Shown: positions 20,150 to 30,070 of the stretch, piece by piece
Layout of the letters: each line of letters begins with the position of its first letter
Numbering within the stretch: the stretch's first letter is position 1
NCBI GenBank assembly: GCA_943736015.1
Contig: OX031072.1
Coordinates: 14,411,501-14,475,500, forward strand
Direction of reading: 5' to 3'
Origin: Tridacna crocea
Taxonomy: Eukaryota; Mollusca; Bivalvia; Cardiida; Cardiidae
DNA: 64,000 bases
Position numbers and translations under genes: made by a program
Notes under the pieces: model-generated
Told to the model about the DNA's origin: nothing
The model's input: the letters and a program-made list of their open reading frames with translations, nothing else
The model's database searches: none

Positions 20150-20255
20150 CCTTTCAATACAATAGGTGACAAACAAGAGGCTTTTGAGGATGTTATAGAT
20201 CAAGATCAGACTACATGGGATGTGCTATCTGATCTGAGATCTATACCATCCAATT
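20150..20255 (+). repeat. HP-B hairpin fragment
   Basis: TATAGATCAAGATCAGACTA pairs with ATCTGATCTGAGATCTATA around a CATGGGATGTG loop. Confidence 0.5.
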
Positions 20256-20306
20256 GTTTAGCCAAGCCATCAAGATAGAAATCTTTCTAAGTGTCAGTGG
20301 AATGTA

Positions 20307-20536
20307 TTTAAACTCTTTACCACATGAGAAAATTTTAGACTCATCCAAATTCAATGCATTTGCAGACAACAAAATAAATGTGACTGAAAATTGAAATTTG
20401 GTTTTGGAACGGTAGAAAACATTTTGGGAAAAGGAGAAAATGCTGGTCACCAGCATTTTCTCCTATTTCCACAATCTTTTCAAAAGGCTTCTTTCTCGGG
20501 GTCGTTAAAAGTCGGGATTGTGTGGTATAGGCTTAA
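20307..20536 (-). mobile_element. PAL-A MITE
   Basis: Left end TTAAACTCTTTACCACATGA; TTAA at 20533-20536. Core GCTGGTCACCAGC. Confidence 0.85.
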
Positions 20537-20761
20537 CTCATTACCACTCGAGAAAATTCTGGACTGGTCCAAATTGAAAGCATTTGCAGACGACAAAATA
20601 AAGGTGACTGAAAAATAGAAATTTGTTCTGGGAAGGGTAGAAAACACTGTGGGAAAAGGAGAAAATGCTGGTTACCAGCATTTTCTCCTTTTCCCACAGT
20701 GTTTTCAAAAGGCGTCTTTCTCAGGGGCGTCAAAAGTAGGGATTGAGTGGTAATGGGTTAA
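20533..20761 (-). mobile_element. PAL-A MITE in head-to-tail train
   Basis: Shares TTAA 20533-20536 with the previous copy in the same orientation; other TTAA 20758-20761. A model copy: the 66-bp palindrome from GAAAACACTGTGGG to CCCACAGTGTTTTC is perfect. Confidence 0.9.
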
Positions 20762-20879
20762 GGCATTGATCAAGGCTTAAGAGTTAATATTTTTGGCTCA
20801 GTAAGAGTAAAAAATTAGGGCGCTGCAGGAATGAAATGGACCGTTTGAGTGCAGTGTGCCAGAATGCGTAACAAAGTAA

Positions 20880-20945
20880 TGAGCAGTGTAGATTCAGGAT
20901 TAGACTACACATTTTGTGCAGTTTGATCTTGATCAACCCAGTCCA
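20880..20945 (+). repeat. HP-B hairpin fragment
   Basis: GTGTAGATTCAGGATTAGAC and GTGCAGTTTGATCTTGATC still fold back on each other. Confidence 0.5.
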
Positions 20946-21003
20946 TGAAAGCAATTTAAGCTAATACCACCATTTTGAGGATTTAGGGAATGTTTCAGTA
21001 ATT

Positions 21004-21216
21004 GATCAATCCTTTACCAAACAATCGTGGTAGAGAAAGCTTTGGAAAACATTGTAGGAAAAGGAGAAAATGCTGGTAACCAGCATTTTCTCCTTTTCCC
21101 ACAGTGTTTTATACCCTATTAGAGACAAATCTCATCCTGTGAGCTACATTTCAGTTGCAATCTGCAAAATGGTTTCAATATGGATAAGTCGATATTTGTG
21201 TCATAGTACAGAGTCG
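21004..21216 (+). mobile_element. PAL-A MITE
   Basis: Left end GATCAATCCTTTACCAAACA; right end CATAGTACAGAGTCGA. Perfect core; ten bases are missing left of the palindrome (ATCGTGGTAGAGAAAG). Confidence 0.75.
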
Positions 21217-21442
21217 ACTCTTTACCAAGCAACAAAATTTTGGACTGGACTAAATTCAAAGCATTTGCAGATGGCAAATTTAATGTTGCTCAAATGCTGA
21301 TTTCTGCATTTCATAGGATAGAAAACCTTGTGGGAAAAGGATAAAATGCTAATTACCAGCAATATATCCTTTTCCCACAATGTTTTTTAAAGGCTTCTTT
21401 CGCAGAGCCATTAGAATTAGGGATTGTATTGTAAAGGGATAA
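21213..21442 (-). mobile_element. PAL-A MITE sharing a mutated border
   Basis: Left end TCGACTCTTTACCAAGCAAC shares TCGA with the previous copy. Right end TTGTAAAGGGATAA. Core GCTAATTACCAGC. Confidence 0.75.
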
Positions 21443-22036
21443 ATGTCAATGTAATCAAAGCCTTAACCGATTCATAAGTATCTTGATTGTAGTAAAGTTT
21501 GGTCATCCAGATTCTGTGATGGTTTGTGACAATTTGATAATATAGCGCGTATGTGGATTGTGTTGTCTGGAAATACGTATACTAGCTGATGGTTGTGGAT
21601 AATAATGGTTATCTTCATTAAATAAGTAGATAATAAAGACAGCATTTGACTCAAAGATGTCTAAAACAGGTAATTTTTGTTGCTGAACAGTAAGAATGGT
21701 GAAATTAAACATCACTAACATCATTATCTTCTTTTATCACATCATAAGTATCACTACAACCACCATCATTTTCTCTACCATCATCATCATCATCATCATC
21801 ATCATCCTTATCCTCATCATCATCAACATTGTTGTCCTTTGTCGTGATTCATCACACTTGTAATTATCTTCACTTATTTTGATATCCGAGTATGAAATGA
21901 ATCATTATCTTCTTAGACTTCATCATCAGTACACTCACTACCACCATTATCATTTTCAGTGTTGTTGTTCTAACCACATCAGAATTAACATCATGGTTCA
22001 TCATAATTTCACTTAGAGCCTCCTTTTCTTGTCGAT
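21443..22036. other. Intronic DNA with an (ATC)n microsatellite
   Basis: CATCATCATC repeats run at about 21779-21830, with scattered CATCATT words to 22010. No gene seen. Confidence 0.55.
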
Positions 22037-22265
22037 TTAACTCGTTACCAAACAACAAAATTTTAGGCTTGTCCAATTCGAAAGCATTTGCAGACGACAA
22101 ATTAATGGTGACTGAAAGTTTGAAATATGTTTTGTGAAGGATAGAAAACATTGTGGGAAAAGGAGAAAATGCTGGTTGCCAGCATTTTCTCCTTTTCCCA
22201 CAATGTTTTCTAAAAGTTGCTTTCTCAGGGTCGTTAAAAGTAGGGATTGTGTTGTAATGGGTTAA
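22037..22265 (-). mobile_element. PAL-A MITE
   Basis: TTAA at 22037-22040 and 22262-22265. Core GCTGGTTGCCAGC; the arms otherwise pair from AAAACATTGTGGG to CCCACAATGTTTT. Confidence 0.85.
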
Positions 22266-22544
22266 ATGTTGAAAATATTCACTAATATGGCCGGACTAGA
22301 GTCTTGATTTTTTTATGCATATTTTGATCTACTGGCTTGGTACCAAGTTTGTGATCCAGTCTGATATGCTCAGCTTTTAAAATCTTCTGAGAAATCCCAT
22401 GACCTTAAGGCTTGATTTTTTGTGTGTATCTACTGGTTCTCCACAAAAACAGAATCAAAGATCACCATGCTTCTGATGGCCACATTTAGTACTTAATAAT
22501 ATATCCATAAGGGGCAAATTTGAAGAATATTCTTATCTGAAACT

Positions 22545-22860
22545 GCAAGGCCTAGACACGGCGGGGAATCACGTGACACAACAACAACAACAATGACCGT
22601 TATTTGAAAAAAATCCCCGACTTCAGGTAAGAAAATCTTCAATAATTCCGTTAATACATGGCCGATTGGAATTTGGTTTGGAGCAGAGAAGGCGGAAGGA
22701 CTCCAGAGATTTGCTTGATGTTTCAAACCAAATTCCAATCGGTCATGTATTAACGGAATTATTGAAGATTTTCTTACCTGAAGTTGGGAAATTTTTTCAA
22801 ATAACGGTCATTGTTGTTGTTGTTGTGTCACGTGATTCCCCGCCGTGCTAGAGCCTTGAC
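22545..22860. mobile_element. Fold-back element with ~130-bp inverted arms
   Basis: The left arm reads AAGGCCTAGACACGGCGGGG, CACGTGACACAACAACAACA and CAATAATTCCGTTAATACAT. Each reappears inverted on the right, ending GCCGTGCTAGAGCCTTGA. The middle is about 40 bp (GAGCAGAGAAGGCGGAAGGA). Short frames on both strands here are mirror images from the arms. Confidence 0.85.
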
Positions 22861-23599
22861 ACAATCGTTCAAATAATGTTCATGGTGGTTAACCTTTTTC
22901 CTGCTGTTTGCAATGGATGACTTTTGTTTAGGAAAGTATTTCTGTGTAATCAGCAAGATAAGGTGCAAGATATACCCAAGGTCACAATTATGTGTTATAA
23001 AAAGTAAGAAAAAAGTGATGGAAATCTTCTTGTCTGAAACAAGATAGCCTACTGTCTTGATACTGCAATGTGGAGTATCACCTTCAGGATTTTCTTGTAT
23101 CAAATTATGTCCCATGGAACAATAATGCTGTGCGCCCTTCAACCACTCCCACTAATTGACATTATGTATAGAGCATTACATGTATTTTGTAGTCATGACA
23201 GAAGAATTTTCACCTGTTGTCCATGAGGGATAACACATAATACTTCTTAATTCAACCGTTTACTATCATTAATATATTCAAACATTTTTCAGTTTAAAAA
23301 TTCCACTTTCAATATCTTTTAACACAGATATGGGTGCTAATTGACCTAAGCTGTCGATGTGCCATGAAATAACATTCATTCATTCATTCCATGATGGATA
23401 AAAATGGCCATATCCAGGGTTTCATTGGCTTTACCAAATTTTTTTGTACGGTCTTCCTGTCTTGAATAACAGAGCCTATAGTTTTTTGCATAATATTTTG
23501 TATGTAGTATTTTCAGATGGTTCTGTATATCAACGATGCTAAACATGTACCATTCAAACAAATTGACCATGCCCTTTGAGTCAAAACACTACCCACACC
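22861..23599. other. Intronic DNA, nothing recognised
   Basis: A short (CATT)n stretch (CATTCATTCATTC) lies near 23375-23390. Reading frames are short. Confidence 0.4.
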
Positions 23600-23823
23600 A
23601 TTCCTTTACCACACAATCTCAACTTTAATTGATCTGGAGGTAGAAGGCTGTAAAAAACCTTGAGGGAAAAGGAGAAAATGCTGGTAACCATTTTTTTCTT
23701 TTCCCACAATGTTCTCTAACCTTGTATGGACAAATACCATTACTTAAGCCAGATTTAGTATGTGGCATGCTATTGTTTTAAAGTTGGACAAGTCTAAGAA
23801 TTTGTCGCTTGTAAAAGAGCTAA
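23600..23823 (+). mobile_element. PAL-A MITE
   Basis: Left end ATTCCTTTACCACACAATCT, right end TTGTAAAAGAGCTAA. The right arm lost the AGCA step (GCTGGTAACCATTTTTTTC). Confidence 0.7.
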
Positions 23824-23939
23824 CTCAGGTGAGCCATGTTGAAACGTTTTGGTCCTCTTGTTCTAACTTGACTCTGGTTGCTATACTGTTCACTTGACAA
23901 GAAAGTTATATCAATGAGCCATGTACTGTGAAAAGGGGT

Positions 23940-24167
23940 TTAACTCTTTACCTTACAATCCCTACTTTTTACGACCCTGAGAAAGAAACCTTAGAAAACT
24001 TTGTGAGAAAAGAAGAAAATGCTGGTAAGCAGCATTTTCTCCTTTTCCCACAATGTTTTCTACCCTTCCCAAAACAAATTTCAGATTTAGGATCACATTA
24101 ATTTTGTCTTCTGCAAATGCTTTCGGTTTGGACTAGTCTAGAATTTTGTCATTTGGTAAAGAGTTAA
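23940..24167 (+). mobile_element. PAL-A MITE, first of a three-element train
   Basis: TTAA at 23940-23943 and 24164-24167. Core GCTGGTAAGCAGC; left arm GTGAGAAAAGAAG. Confidence 0.85.
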
Positions 24168-24393
24168 CCCTTTACCCCATAAGCATTTCTATGCTATCTC
24201 TAATTGACCCTAAATAACAGCAAGGATATACCTGTTTCTTATGTGTACATGACACCTTTTGATAGCATAGAAAACATTGTGACAAAAGGTGAAATTGCTT
24301 GTCACAAGTAATTTCACCTTTTTGCCACAATGTTTTCCAAAGTCTCCTACAAGCAATGCGAAGAAATGAGTATCTATGGAGTTAAGAGTTAAC
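24164..24393 (-). mobile_element. PAL-T MITE, middle of the train
   Basis: TTAA shared on both sides (24164-24167, 24390-24393). Ends TTTACCCCATAAGC and CTATGGAGTTAAGAGTTAA. Arms GTGACAAAAGGTGAAATTGC / GTAATTTCACC. Confidence 0.8.
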
Positions 24394-24598
24394 CCTTTCC
24401 CAAACAATTCCTGCTTTTTACAACCCTGAGATAGATGCCTTTTGAAAACATTGTTGGAAAAGGAGAAAATGCTGGTAACCACAATGTTTTCTACTCTGCT
24501 GGAAACAAATTTCAAATTATGAGTTATATTTATTTTGTTGTCTGCAAGTACTTTCAATTTGGACCAGTCTAAAATTTTGTTGTTTGGTAAAGGGTTAA
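24390..24598 (+). mobile_element. PAL-A/PAL-C hybrid-ended MITE, last of the train
   Basis: The left end is PAL-C-like (TTAACCCTTTCCCAAACAAT), the right end PAL-A-like (TTTGGTAAAGGGTTAA). The right arm is mostly lost: GCTGGTAACC joins CACAATGTTTTC, with ACC/CCA microhomology. Confidence 0.8.
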
Positions 24599-24739
24599 TA
24601 TATCTCCCTGATTCTTGATACCAAGTAAGGCATTACTGTATTGTAGATTCATAAAATCTGTTTTGTATAATAACCTACTTAATCATGTGGTGCATCAGTT
24701 CTTTGATATGCAGAAAATTTATCAAAAAACATGAAATTT

Positions 24740-24835
24740 CGGTCCAGGCCAGCCTGTGCAGACAGGGTAGGCTGGCCTGGGTTGAAACTTTTTGCAAATA
24801 CACTAAGCCCCCTTTTCACAGAGCATGTGTCAAAC
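24740..24835 (+). repeat. Family D repeat with small hairpin
   Basis: CCAGGCCAGCCTGTGCAG and GGGTAGGCTGGCCTGG are inverted copies around ACA. AAACTTTTTGCAAATACACT and TTTTCACAGAGCA follow, as at 46620-46680. Confidence 0.6.
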
Positions 24836-24854
24836 TAGTTACTTCCCAATCAAC

Positions 24855-25740
24855 AAATTTGGGGGGGTGGGGTGTACTGGTTTCATCATGTCTGTCTGTA
24901 TGTTTTGGTTGTTGTTTCTGTGCTTATAATCAAAAGCCATTGGACACAAGACCTTGCAGCCTTGCACAAAAGTTGGTCATATTCCAAGGAGGTGCCCTTT
25001 TATTTTTGGGTCATAAAGGTCAAGGTCACAGGTGAACTTTGTTTGAAAACTGTTTCTGTGTTCTAACTCAATAGCTGTTTGACCTAGGATCCTGAAACTT
25101 TATACAAGTGTTATACATGACCCAGTGGGTGGAAATTGGTCAAAGGTCAAGGTCACAAGTGAACTTTGTTTGACAATTGTTTCTGTGTTCTACTCACCAG
25201 CTGTTTGACCTAGGATGCTGAAACTTTATACAAGTGCTATACATGACCTAATAAAGAAATTGGTCAAAGGTCAAGGTCACAGGTGAACTTTGTTTGAAGA
25301 TTTTTTCTGTGTTCTAGCTCAATAGCTGTTTGACCTAGGATCCTGAAACTCTATACAACCATTATACATGACCTAATGGGTGAAAATTGGTCAAAGGTCA
25401 AGGTCACAAGTGACCTTTTTTTGAAAATTGTTTCTGTGTTCTACTCACTAGCTGTTTGACCTAGGATGCTGAAATGTTATACAAGTGCTATACATGACCC
25501 AATGGGTAAAATTGGTCAAAGGTCAAGGTCACAGGTGAACTTTGTCTATGCTCAAACCACATAGCTATTTGACCTAGGACCTTGAATCTTTACACAATTG
25601 TTGCTCATAACCCAAGTAGGTCCGCTATTGTTTTTTGTCTCATGGGTCAAAGGTTAAGGTCATAGGTTATCTTTGTTTTGAAATTATTTTAATTCTGTGA
25701 TTGTGCTGTTTCAGTGATAAGGTGCTAGTGGGGGGACTTT
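24855..25740 (+). mobile_element. Family F repeat with a tandem-repeat centre
   Basis: The left part has GGGGTGTACTGGTTTCATC and TGTCTGTCTGTATG; the right part has AAGGTGCTAGTGGGGGGACT. The ends match the family at 7610, 26913 and 56602, while the centre is an array of about 125-bp units. Confidence 0.6.
25019..25690 (+). repeat. Six ~125-bp tandem units, each with TCAAGGTCA or a one-base variant
   Basis: CAAGGTCAC starts at 25021, 25148, 25272, 25399 and 25524, and TAAGGTCAT at 25655 (spacing 124-131 bp). Each unit also carries GCTGTTTGACCTAGGATCCTG-like and TTATACAAGTG words. TCAAGGTCA is the extended half-site bound by ERR/NR5A-type nuclear receptors; any binding here is inference. Confidence 0.8.
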
Positions 25741-26098
25741 GTCCGCTTTTTGAAAGGTCTTCTTCATACAAACCTAGAAATCTGAAAATATGATTGAGCC
25801 TGATTTCATAATTCCGTCTTGGATCTTTGAAAATGTAGACAGAATGGACAAGGTCAGAGTAATAAGCAATAACACTAGCTCCACTGGAGCAAAGGATGCT
25901 CAGGCAAAGAAATTAAAGGTTTATGTCCTGTTTTACTTTCTGTTGTAATGTTCCTTGTTTATCTGTAAAAACTGCTTTACTTTCAACTGATCAATTTGTC
26001 TAAGTATTTTTTAAGTGCAAACATTCTTCTTTAAAGCATTTATGCACACAATTCATCCTACTACAACCACATTGGCTGTCATTTATGCCATGGACTAT
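25741..26098. other. Intronic DNA, nothing recognised
   Basis: No repeat or coding signal identified between the family F copy and the microsatellite. Confidence 0.4.
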
Positions 26099-26343
26099 AA
26101 TAATTCATTCATCCATCCATCCATCCATCCATTCATTCATTCATCCATCCATCCATCCATCCATTCATTCATCCATCCATCCATCCATTCATCCATTCAT
26201 TCATTCATTCATTCATTCATTCATTCATTTACCATTCACTCACTCACTCACTCACTCACTCACTCATTTATTTACTCATTCATTCACTCATTCATTCATT
26301 CATTCATTCATTCACTCACTCACTCATTTACTCACTCACTCAG
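26099..26343 (+). repeat. Compound microsatellite (ATCC)/(ATTC)/(ACTC)
   Basis: About 245 bp of four-base words: CATCCATCC at the start, CATTCATTC in the middle, CACTCACTC towards the end. Open frames reading Ser-Ile-His repeats are by-products. Confidence 0.95.
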
Positions 26344-26462
26344 AAATTGTATGATACTTCTTTCCTTTAATTACTTGCACTTTGACTTGACAGGGATATT
26401 GTTGTAAAAAAAAGCCAAGAGGCCATATGAGGAAGTTTGTAGTTAGTTTACCAAGTCTGTGT

Positions 26463-26684
26463 TTAACTCTTTACCTCATTACCAAACAACAATATCGAAA
26501 GCATTTGCAGAATGACAAAATAAAACTGACCAAAAATTTTATATTTGTTCTCTGAAGGGTAGAAAACATTGTAGGAAAAGGAGAAAATGCTGGTTACCAG
26601 CATTTTCTCCTTTTCCCACAATGTTTTCTAAAGGCTTCTTCCTTCAGGGTCGTTAAAAGTCGGGATTGTGTGGTAAAGGGTTAA
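26463..26684 (-). mobile_element. PAL-A MITE
   Basis: TTAA at 26463-26466 and 26681-26684. The left end duplicates ACC words (TTTACCTCATTACCAAAC). The inner palindrome is perfect. Confidence 0.85.
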
Positions 26685-26690
26685 TGCTGT

Positions 26691-26912
26691 TTAATCCTTT
26701 ACCACACAATTCCATGTTTAATGACCCTTATGAACTCGGAGCTTCTGTAAACAAAATGGAAAAGGGAGAAAATGCTATTTAATCATCATTCCAATCCTTT
26801 TTCCACAAATTTTGTTCTTTTTCGAAAACAAATGCCATTGTTTGATCTACTTTTTCAAAGACAACTTTACCCATTTGAGATATATTGTAGCCCTGCAAAA
26901 ATACTGTTTTCA
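26691..26912 (+). mobile_element. PAL-A MITE, right end lost to family F
   Basis: Starts TTAATCCTTTACCACACAAT. The palindrome has decayed (AAAATGCTATTTAATCATCA). After TGCAAAAATACTGTTTT it switches into GGGGTATATTGGAATCAGCC. Confidence 0.6.
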
Positions 26913-27215
26913 GGGGTATATTGGAATCAGCCTGTCTGTCCATCCGTCTGTCGGTGTGTCTGCCTGTGTGTCTGTCTGTGTACAAAATATTATTAATTTT
27001 GTGTCGCAAACTCCTCCTATTTGCTGCTACTGTATTGAAAGTTTGTTGATACACTGATCGTATACTGATGTTGTGCAAGACACAGTTTTCAATCATCTAC
27101 TCCCTATGATACCAGGGTAATCTCGCCTTGAACTTAGAATTTGTTTGTTAAATTGCCTGTTTATGTCAAAGTGCTGGGGGGGATATTATGTCACATTCAG
27201 TGACAGCTCTAGTTT
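26913..27215 (+). repeat. Family F repeat
   Basis: GGGGTATATTGGAATCAGCC, then CTGTCTGTCCATCCGTCTG, ending GTGCTGGGGGGGATATTATG and TTCAGTGACAGCTCTAG. Confidence 0.65.
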
Positions 27216-27474
27216 GAGTTGGAGTCTGCAAATGTCTCGGATGTTGATGAAACCAAATTTCTGTTGTTTTTGTAAATTTTGAAGTAGTATGTCACTAAAT
27301 ATCAGCAAGTGGAGATCAGCTATTTGAGTGCATGTTCTAATTATAAATCTATGCCATTATCTTGTGACAAGAAAGATCTTTAAAAAAGATAAAAGATATA
27401 AATGCCATCAAATAGGCATGCCGCAGGGTCCTTATAATAGACATGTCCACATTTTTCACCACAGGGGCCCTTAA

Positions 27475-27702
27475 TTAACCCATTACCACACAATCCCTGC
27501 TTTTGACGCCCCTGAGAAAGAAGCCTTTAGAAAACATTGTGAGAAAAGAAGAAAATGCTGGTAACCAGCATTTTCTCCTTTTCCCACAATGTTTTCTACC
27601 CTTCAGAAAACAAATTTCAAATTGTCAGTCACTTTAATTTTGTCGTCTGCAAATGCTTTGAATTTGGAACAGTCTAAAATTTGTCATTTGGTAAAGGGTT
27701 AA
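27475..27702 (+). mobile_element. PAL-A MITE
   Basis: TTAA at 27475-27478 and 27699-27702. Left end TTAACCCATTACCACACAAT. Perfect core; left arm GTGAGAAAAGAAG, as in the copy at 23940. Confidence 0.85.
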
Positions 27703-27804
27703 TGTAAACAATGCCTTCAGTTTAGACCAATCACATATTTCTATTTATTCATTTGTTATCAGTACCAAAGAGAAGGTCAAAAGTAAGCACATTTAGCTAC
27801 ACCA

Positions 27805-28020
27805 AAAAGTACCAGGGCCCCTATTCACCAAGGATTCTTTGGAACATTTTTTTGCCTTTTCCTCCAAGATTTTCCAAATTTGAAAGGGCAACAACTTCTT
27901 ATTGGCTAAACCTTACAGTTTAGCCAATCAGAGGGTGTGATACTTTCCATTCTGGAAAAATCTTGAGAATAAGACTAAGACTTCAGTTCTTGAGAATGGT
28001 TGGTAAATACAGACCCTGTT
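27805..28020. mobile_element. FB-N fold-back element
   Basis: Starts CAGGGCCCCTATTCACCAAG, ends AGAATGGTTGGTAAATACAG. Centre ATTGGCTAAACC / GGTTTAGCCAAT type (TTGGCTAAACCTTACAGTTT). Related copies at 32516 and 48845. Confidence 0.7.
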
Positions 28021-28027
28021 GTTGCAC

Positions 28028-28259
28028 TTAACCCATTACCAAACAATCCCTGGTTTTTACTACCCTGAGATAGAAGCCTTTTGAAAACTTAGTGGGAAAA
28101 GGAGAAAATGCCGGTAACCAGCATTTTCTCCTTTTCCCACAATGTTTTCAACCCTGCTGGAACCAAATTTCAATTTTTGAGTTACATATAATTAATGTCA
28201 TCTGCAAATGCTTTCAATTTGGAGCAGTCTAAAATTTTGTTGTTTGGTAAAGAGTTTAA
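28028..28259 (+). mobile_element. PAL-A MITE next to a splice acceptor
   Basis: TTAA at 28028-28031 and 28256-28259, 27 bp before the AG acceptor of the LIM exon. The core is GCCGGTAACCAGC, with one uncompensated change in the left arm. Confidence 0.85.
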
Positions 28260-28286
28260 GCAAAATAGCTATTTTGTCTTTTATAG

Positions 28287-28893
28287 GTGATCTTTATAGT
28301 CCTGACCTTTGTTCTGGTGCTACAGGAGTAGTATTACGTGAAGTGAGGAGGATGAATCCCCTGTCCCCAAAGGTTGAACGTCGGAAAATTGTCCGCCAGC
28401 CTCGACCTTTAACATCCCCAGTTGAACTACAGCAGTTGAATATTGGTGCTCATTATGACAAAAGTGTTACTGAACAAGTTGGTCTGGAGCCGAAAGAACA
28501 AACAATGGACGAGAGCTATGAGGCTGATTTCAGGAGTAAAAACAAGAGAAGTTCAAAAAATATAAGAATGAATATTGGTCCTTCTCATCACCTTTCTGAA
28601 ACACAGTCCCTTACCAGCTCACCTGTGACTATGAGGAAAGATCAACATCAGATTCCCTTGCAGAGGTACAAGAGTGTGTCACCAACATTTGGGAGGAAGC
28701 ACACACGTGAAAAGCTGTCTCCAGCTTCCCTAAGAAAGTCTGTTATATTACGCAGTTCCAGGAAATCTGAACCAGTCATGTTGACCATGTGCCAAAGCTG
28801 TGGTTTTGCCATTCAAGATGAAAAAGATGTTTCTGTGACCAACAAGTCAGGCAAACGACACCACTTTCATGGAGGATGCTTCAAGTGTTCCGA
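28287..28893 (+). CDS. Exon 'c': basic linker and first half of a LIM domain
   Basis: A 607-bp exon: acceptor TTTTGTCTTTTATAG ends at 28286, donor GTAAGT at 28894. It enters in phase 1, matching the donor at 4055 to make a Gly codon, and leaves in phase 2. About 201 codons are open. The first about 165 residues are a Ser/Arg/Lys-rich, probably disordered linker with SP pairs (LTSPVEL, SLTSSPVT, KSVSPTFGR, KLSPASLRKS). The end is CQSC, 22 residues, then HGGCFKC, the first zinc-binding half of a LIM zinc finger (C-x2-C-x16-23-H-x2-C-x2-C). LIM domains bind protein partners, often on actin structures or in the nucleus. The second LIM half must come from another exon, not found in this window. 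I cannot name the subfamily. Confidence 0.85.
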
Positions 28894-29075
28894 GTAAGTT
28901 CAAACTTTTTTTGTTATCCAACTTATAAATACAATATAATCGTGTGGCCTTAACTGCTAAGCAGTAGAAAATGATATAAGATTATTGCGGAACAATGAGC
29001 AGTGTAAGTGAAGACTAGACTTACAGGCCGATATGATATGTCTTCTGATGGTCTGTCATAGAATTTAGAACAGTA
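28894..29075 (+). promoter_or_regulatory. Splice donor and start of downstream intron
   Basis: GTAAGTTC directly after TGTTCCGA is a near-consensus donor. Read-through would hit TAA at 28895, so splicing is needed to complete the LIM finger. Confidence 0.7.
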
Positions 29076-29291
29076 TTAACCCATTACCAAAGGACAATAT
29101 TTTAGACTGGTCCAAATTGAAAGCAAAATAAAGGTGACTAAAAAATAGAAACTTGTTCTGGGAAGGGTAGAAAACACTGTGGGAAAAGGAGAAAATGCTG
29201 GTTACCAGCATTTTCTCCTTTTCCCATAGTGTTTACAAAAGGCTTCTTTATCAGGGGCGTCAAAAGTAGGGATTGTGTGGTAATGGGTTAA
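29076..29291 (-). mobile_element. PAL-A MITE, CACTGTGGG arm type
   Basis: TTAA at 29076-29079 and 29288-29291. About 13 bp are missing from the GCATTTGCAGACGAC block (GAAAGCAAAATAAAG). Perfect core. Confidence 0.85.
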
Positions 29292-29348
29292 AACATGGTC
29301 ATACCCCAGGGACATCTTAGACTTACATGTGACCTTCCTGGATTTCAT

Positions 29349-29587
29349 TTAACCATTTACCAGAGGACGAAATTTTAGCCTCATCCAAATTGAAAATGTT
29401 TGCAGATGACAATTTTAGTGTGGCTCAAGTTGTGAGATTTTTCTTTGATAGGGTAAAAAACATTATGGGAAAGGGAGAAAATGCTGGTTACCTGCATTTA
29501 ATTTTATTTGTCCTTTTCCCTCATTGTTTTTCTTAAAGCTTCTTTACCAGGGTTGTGAAAAGTTGGTACTGTGTGGTAAAGAGTTAA
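29349..29587 (-). mobile_element. PAL-A MITE, diverged
   Basis: TTAA at 29349-29352 and 29584-29587. The right arm carries an insertion (CTGCATTTAATTTTATTTGT). Confidence 0.75.
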
Positions 29588-29673
29588 AGCAGAATCCTGG
29601 AGGTCTATAGTGCCTTTCCCAAGGCCATCCTTATGTGGCCATCATCACCAGCAGGAATTGATGTTCTAATTCT

Positions 29674-29775
29674 TTCCCAGCATTTTTTTCCTGTTCCCAC
29701 AGTGTTTTTAAAAAAACTTTCTTTCTCAGGGCTACTTTCTTCCTCAAAAGCTAGGACTGTGTAGTGATAAGTTAA
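29674..29775 (-). repeat. PAL-A right-half fragment
   Basis: CTGTTCCCACAGTGTTTTTA, TTTCTCAGGGCTACTTTC and GTGTAGTGATAAGTTAA. It begins in the right palindrome arm. Confidence 0.55.
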
Positions 29776-29800
29776 CCCTTTACCACACATTCCTGAGAAG
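29772..29800 (+). repeat. PAL-A left-end stub
   Basis: TTAACCCTTTACCACACATT shares TTAA with the fragment before it, then breaks off. Confidence 0.5.
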
Positions 29801-29890
29801 AAATGGCTCTCAACATTGGCAGAATAAAAGCAATAAGAAGTGTAGGCAGTTATAGGTATATAACTATTACATTTTATTACTCTTATCTGA

Positions 29891-30070
29891 ATAACCCATT
29901 GCAACATTACACCGAGTTGTAATGACCATTAGTCATTGAGGGCATTTGAAAACATTGTGGGAAAAGGAGAAAATGCTGGTAACCAGCATTTTCTCCTTTT
30001 TCCACAATGCTTTTGATCTACTCAAGTTTAAATATTACTTGTATCATTTGAAAATCTTTTAAATTGTAAA
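29891..30070 (+). mobile_element. PAL-A MITE, right end decayed
   Basis: Left end ATAACCCATTGCAACATTAC. The inner palindrome GGAGAAAATGCTGGTAACC and its inverse are perfect. The right half fades after TTTTGATCTACTCAAG. Confidence 0.7.

Noticed and set aside
20600..20740. Palindrome read as an intrinsic terminator or microRNA gene
   Set aside because: The hairpin recurs in nearly every copy of a mobile family and is an element part. A small-RNA role remains possible but is not a gene call.
22493..22851. Mirror frames on both strands encoding a shared hydrophobic peptide
   Set aside because: Created by the inverted arms of the fold-back at 22545.
26015..26407. 130-codon frame rich in Ser-Ile-His
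   Set aside because: Translation of the four-base microsatellite.
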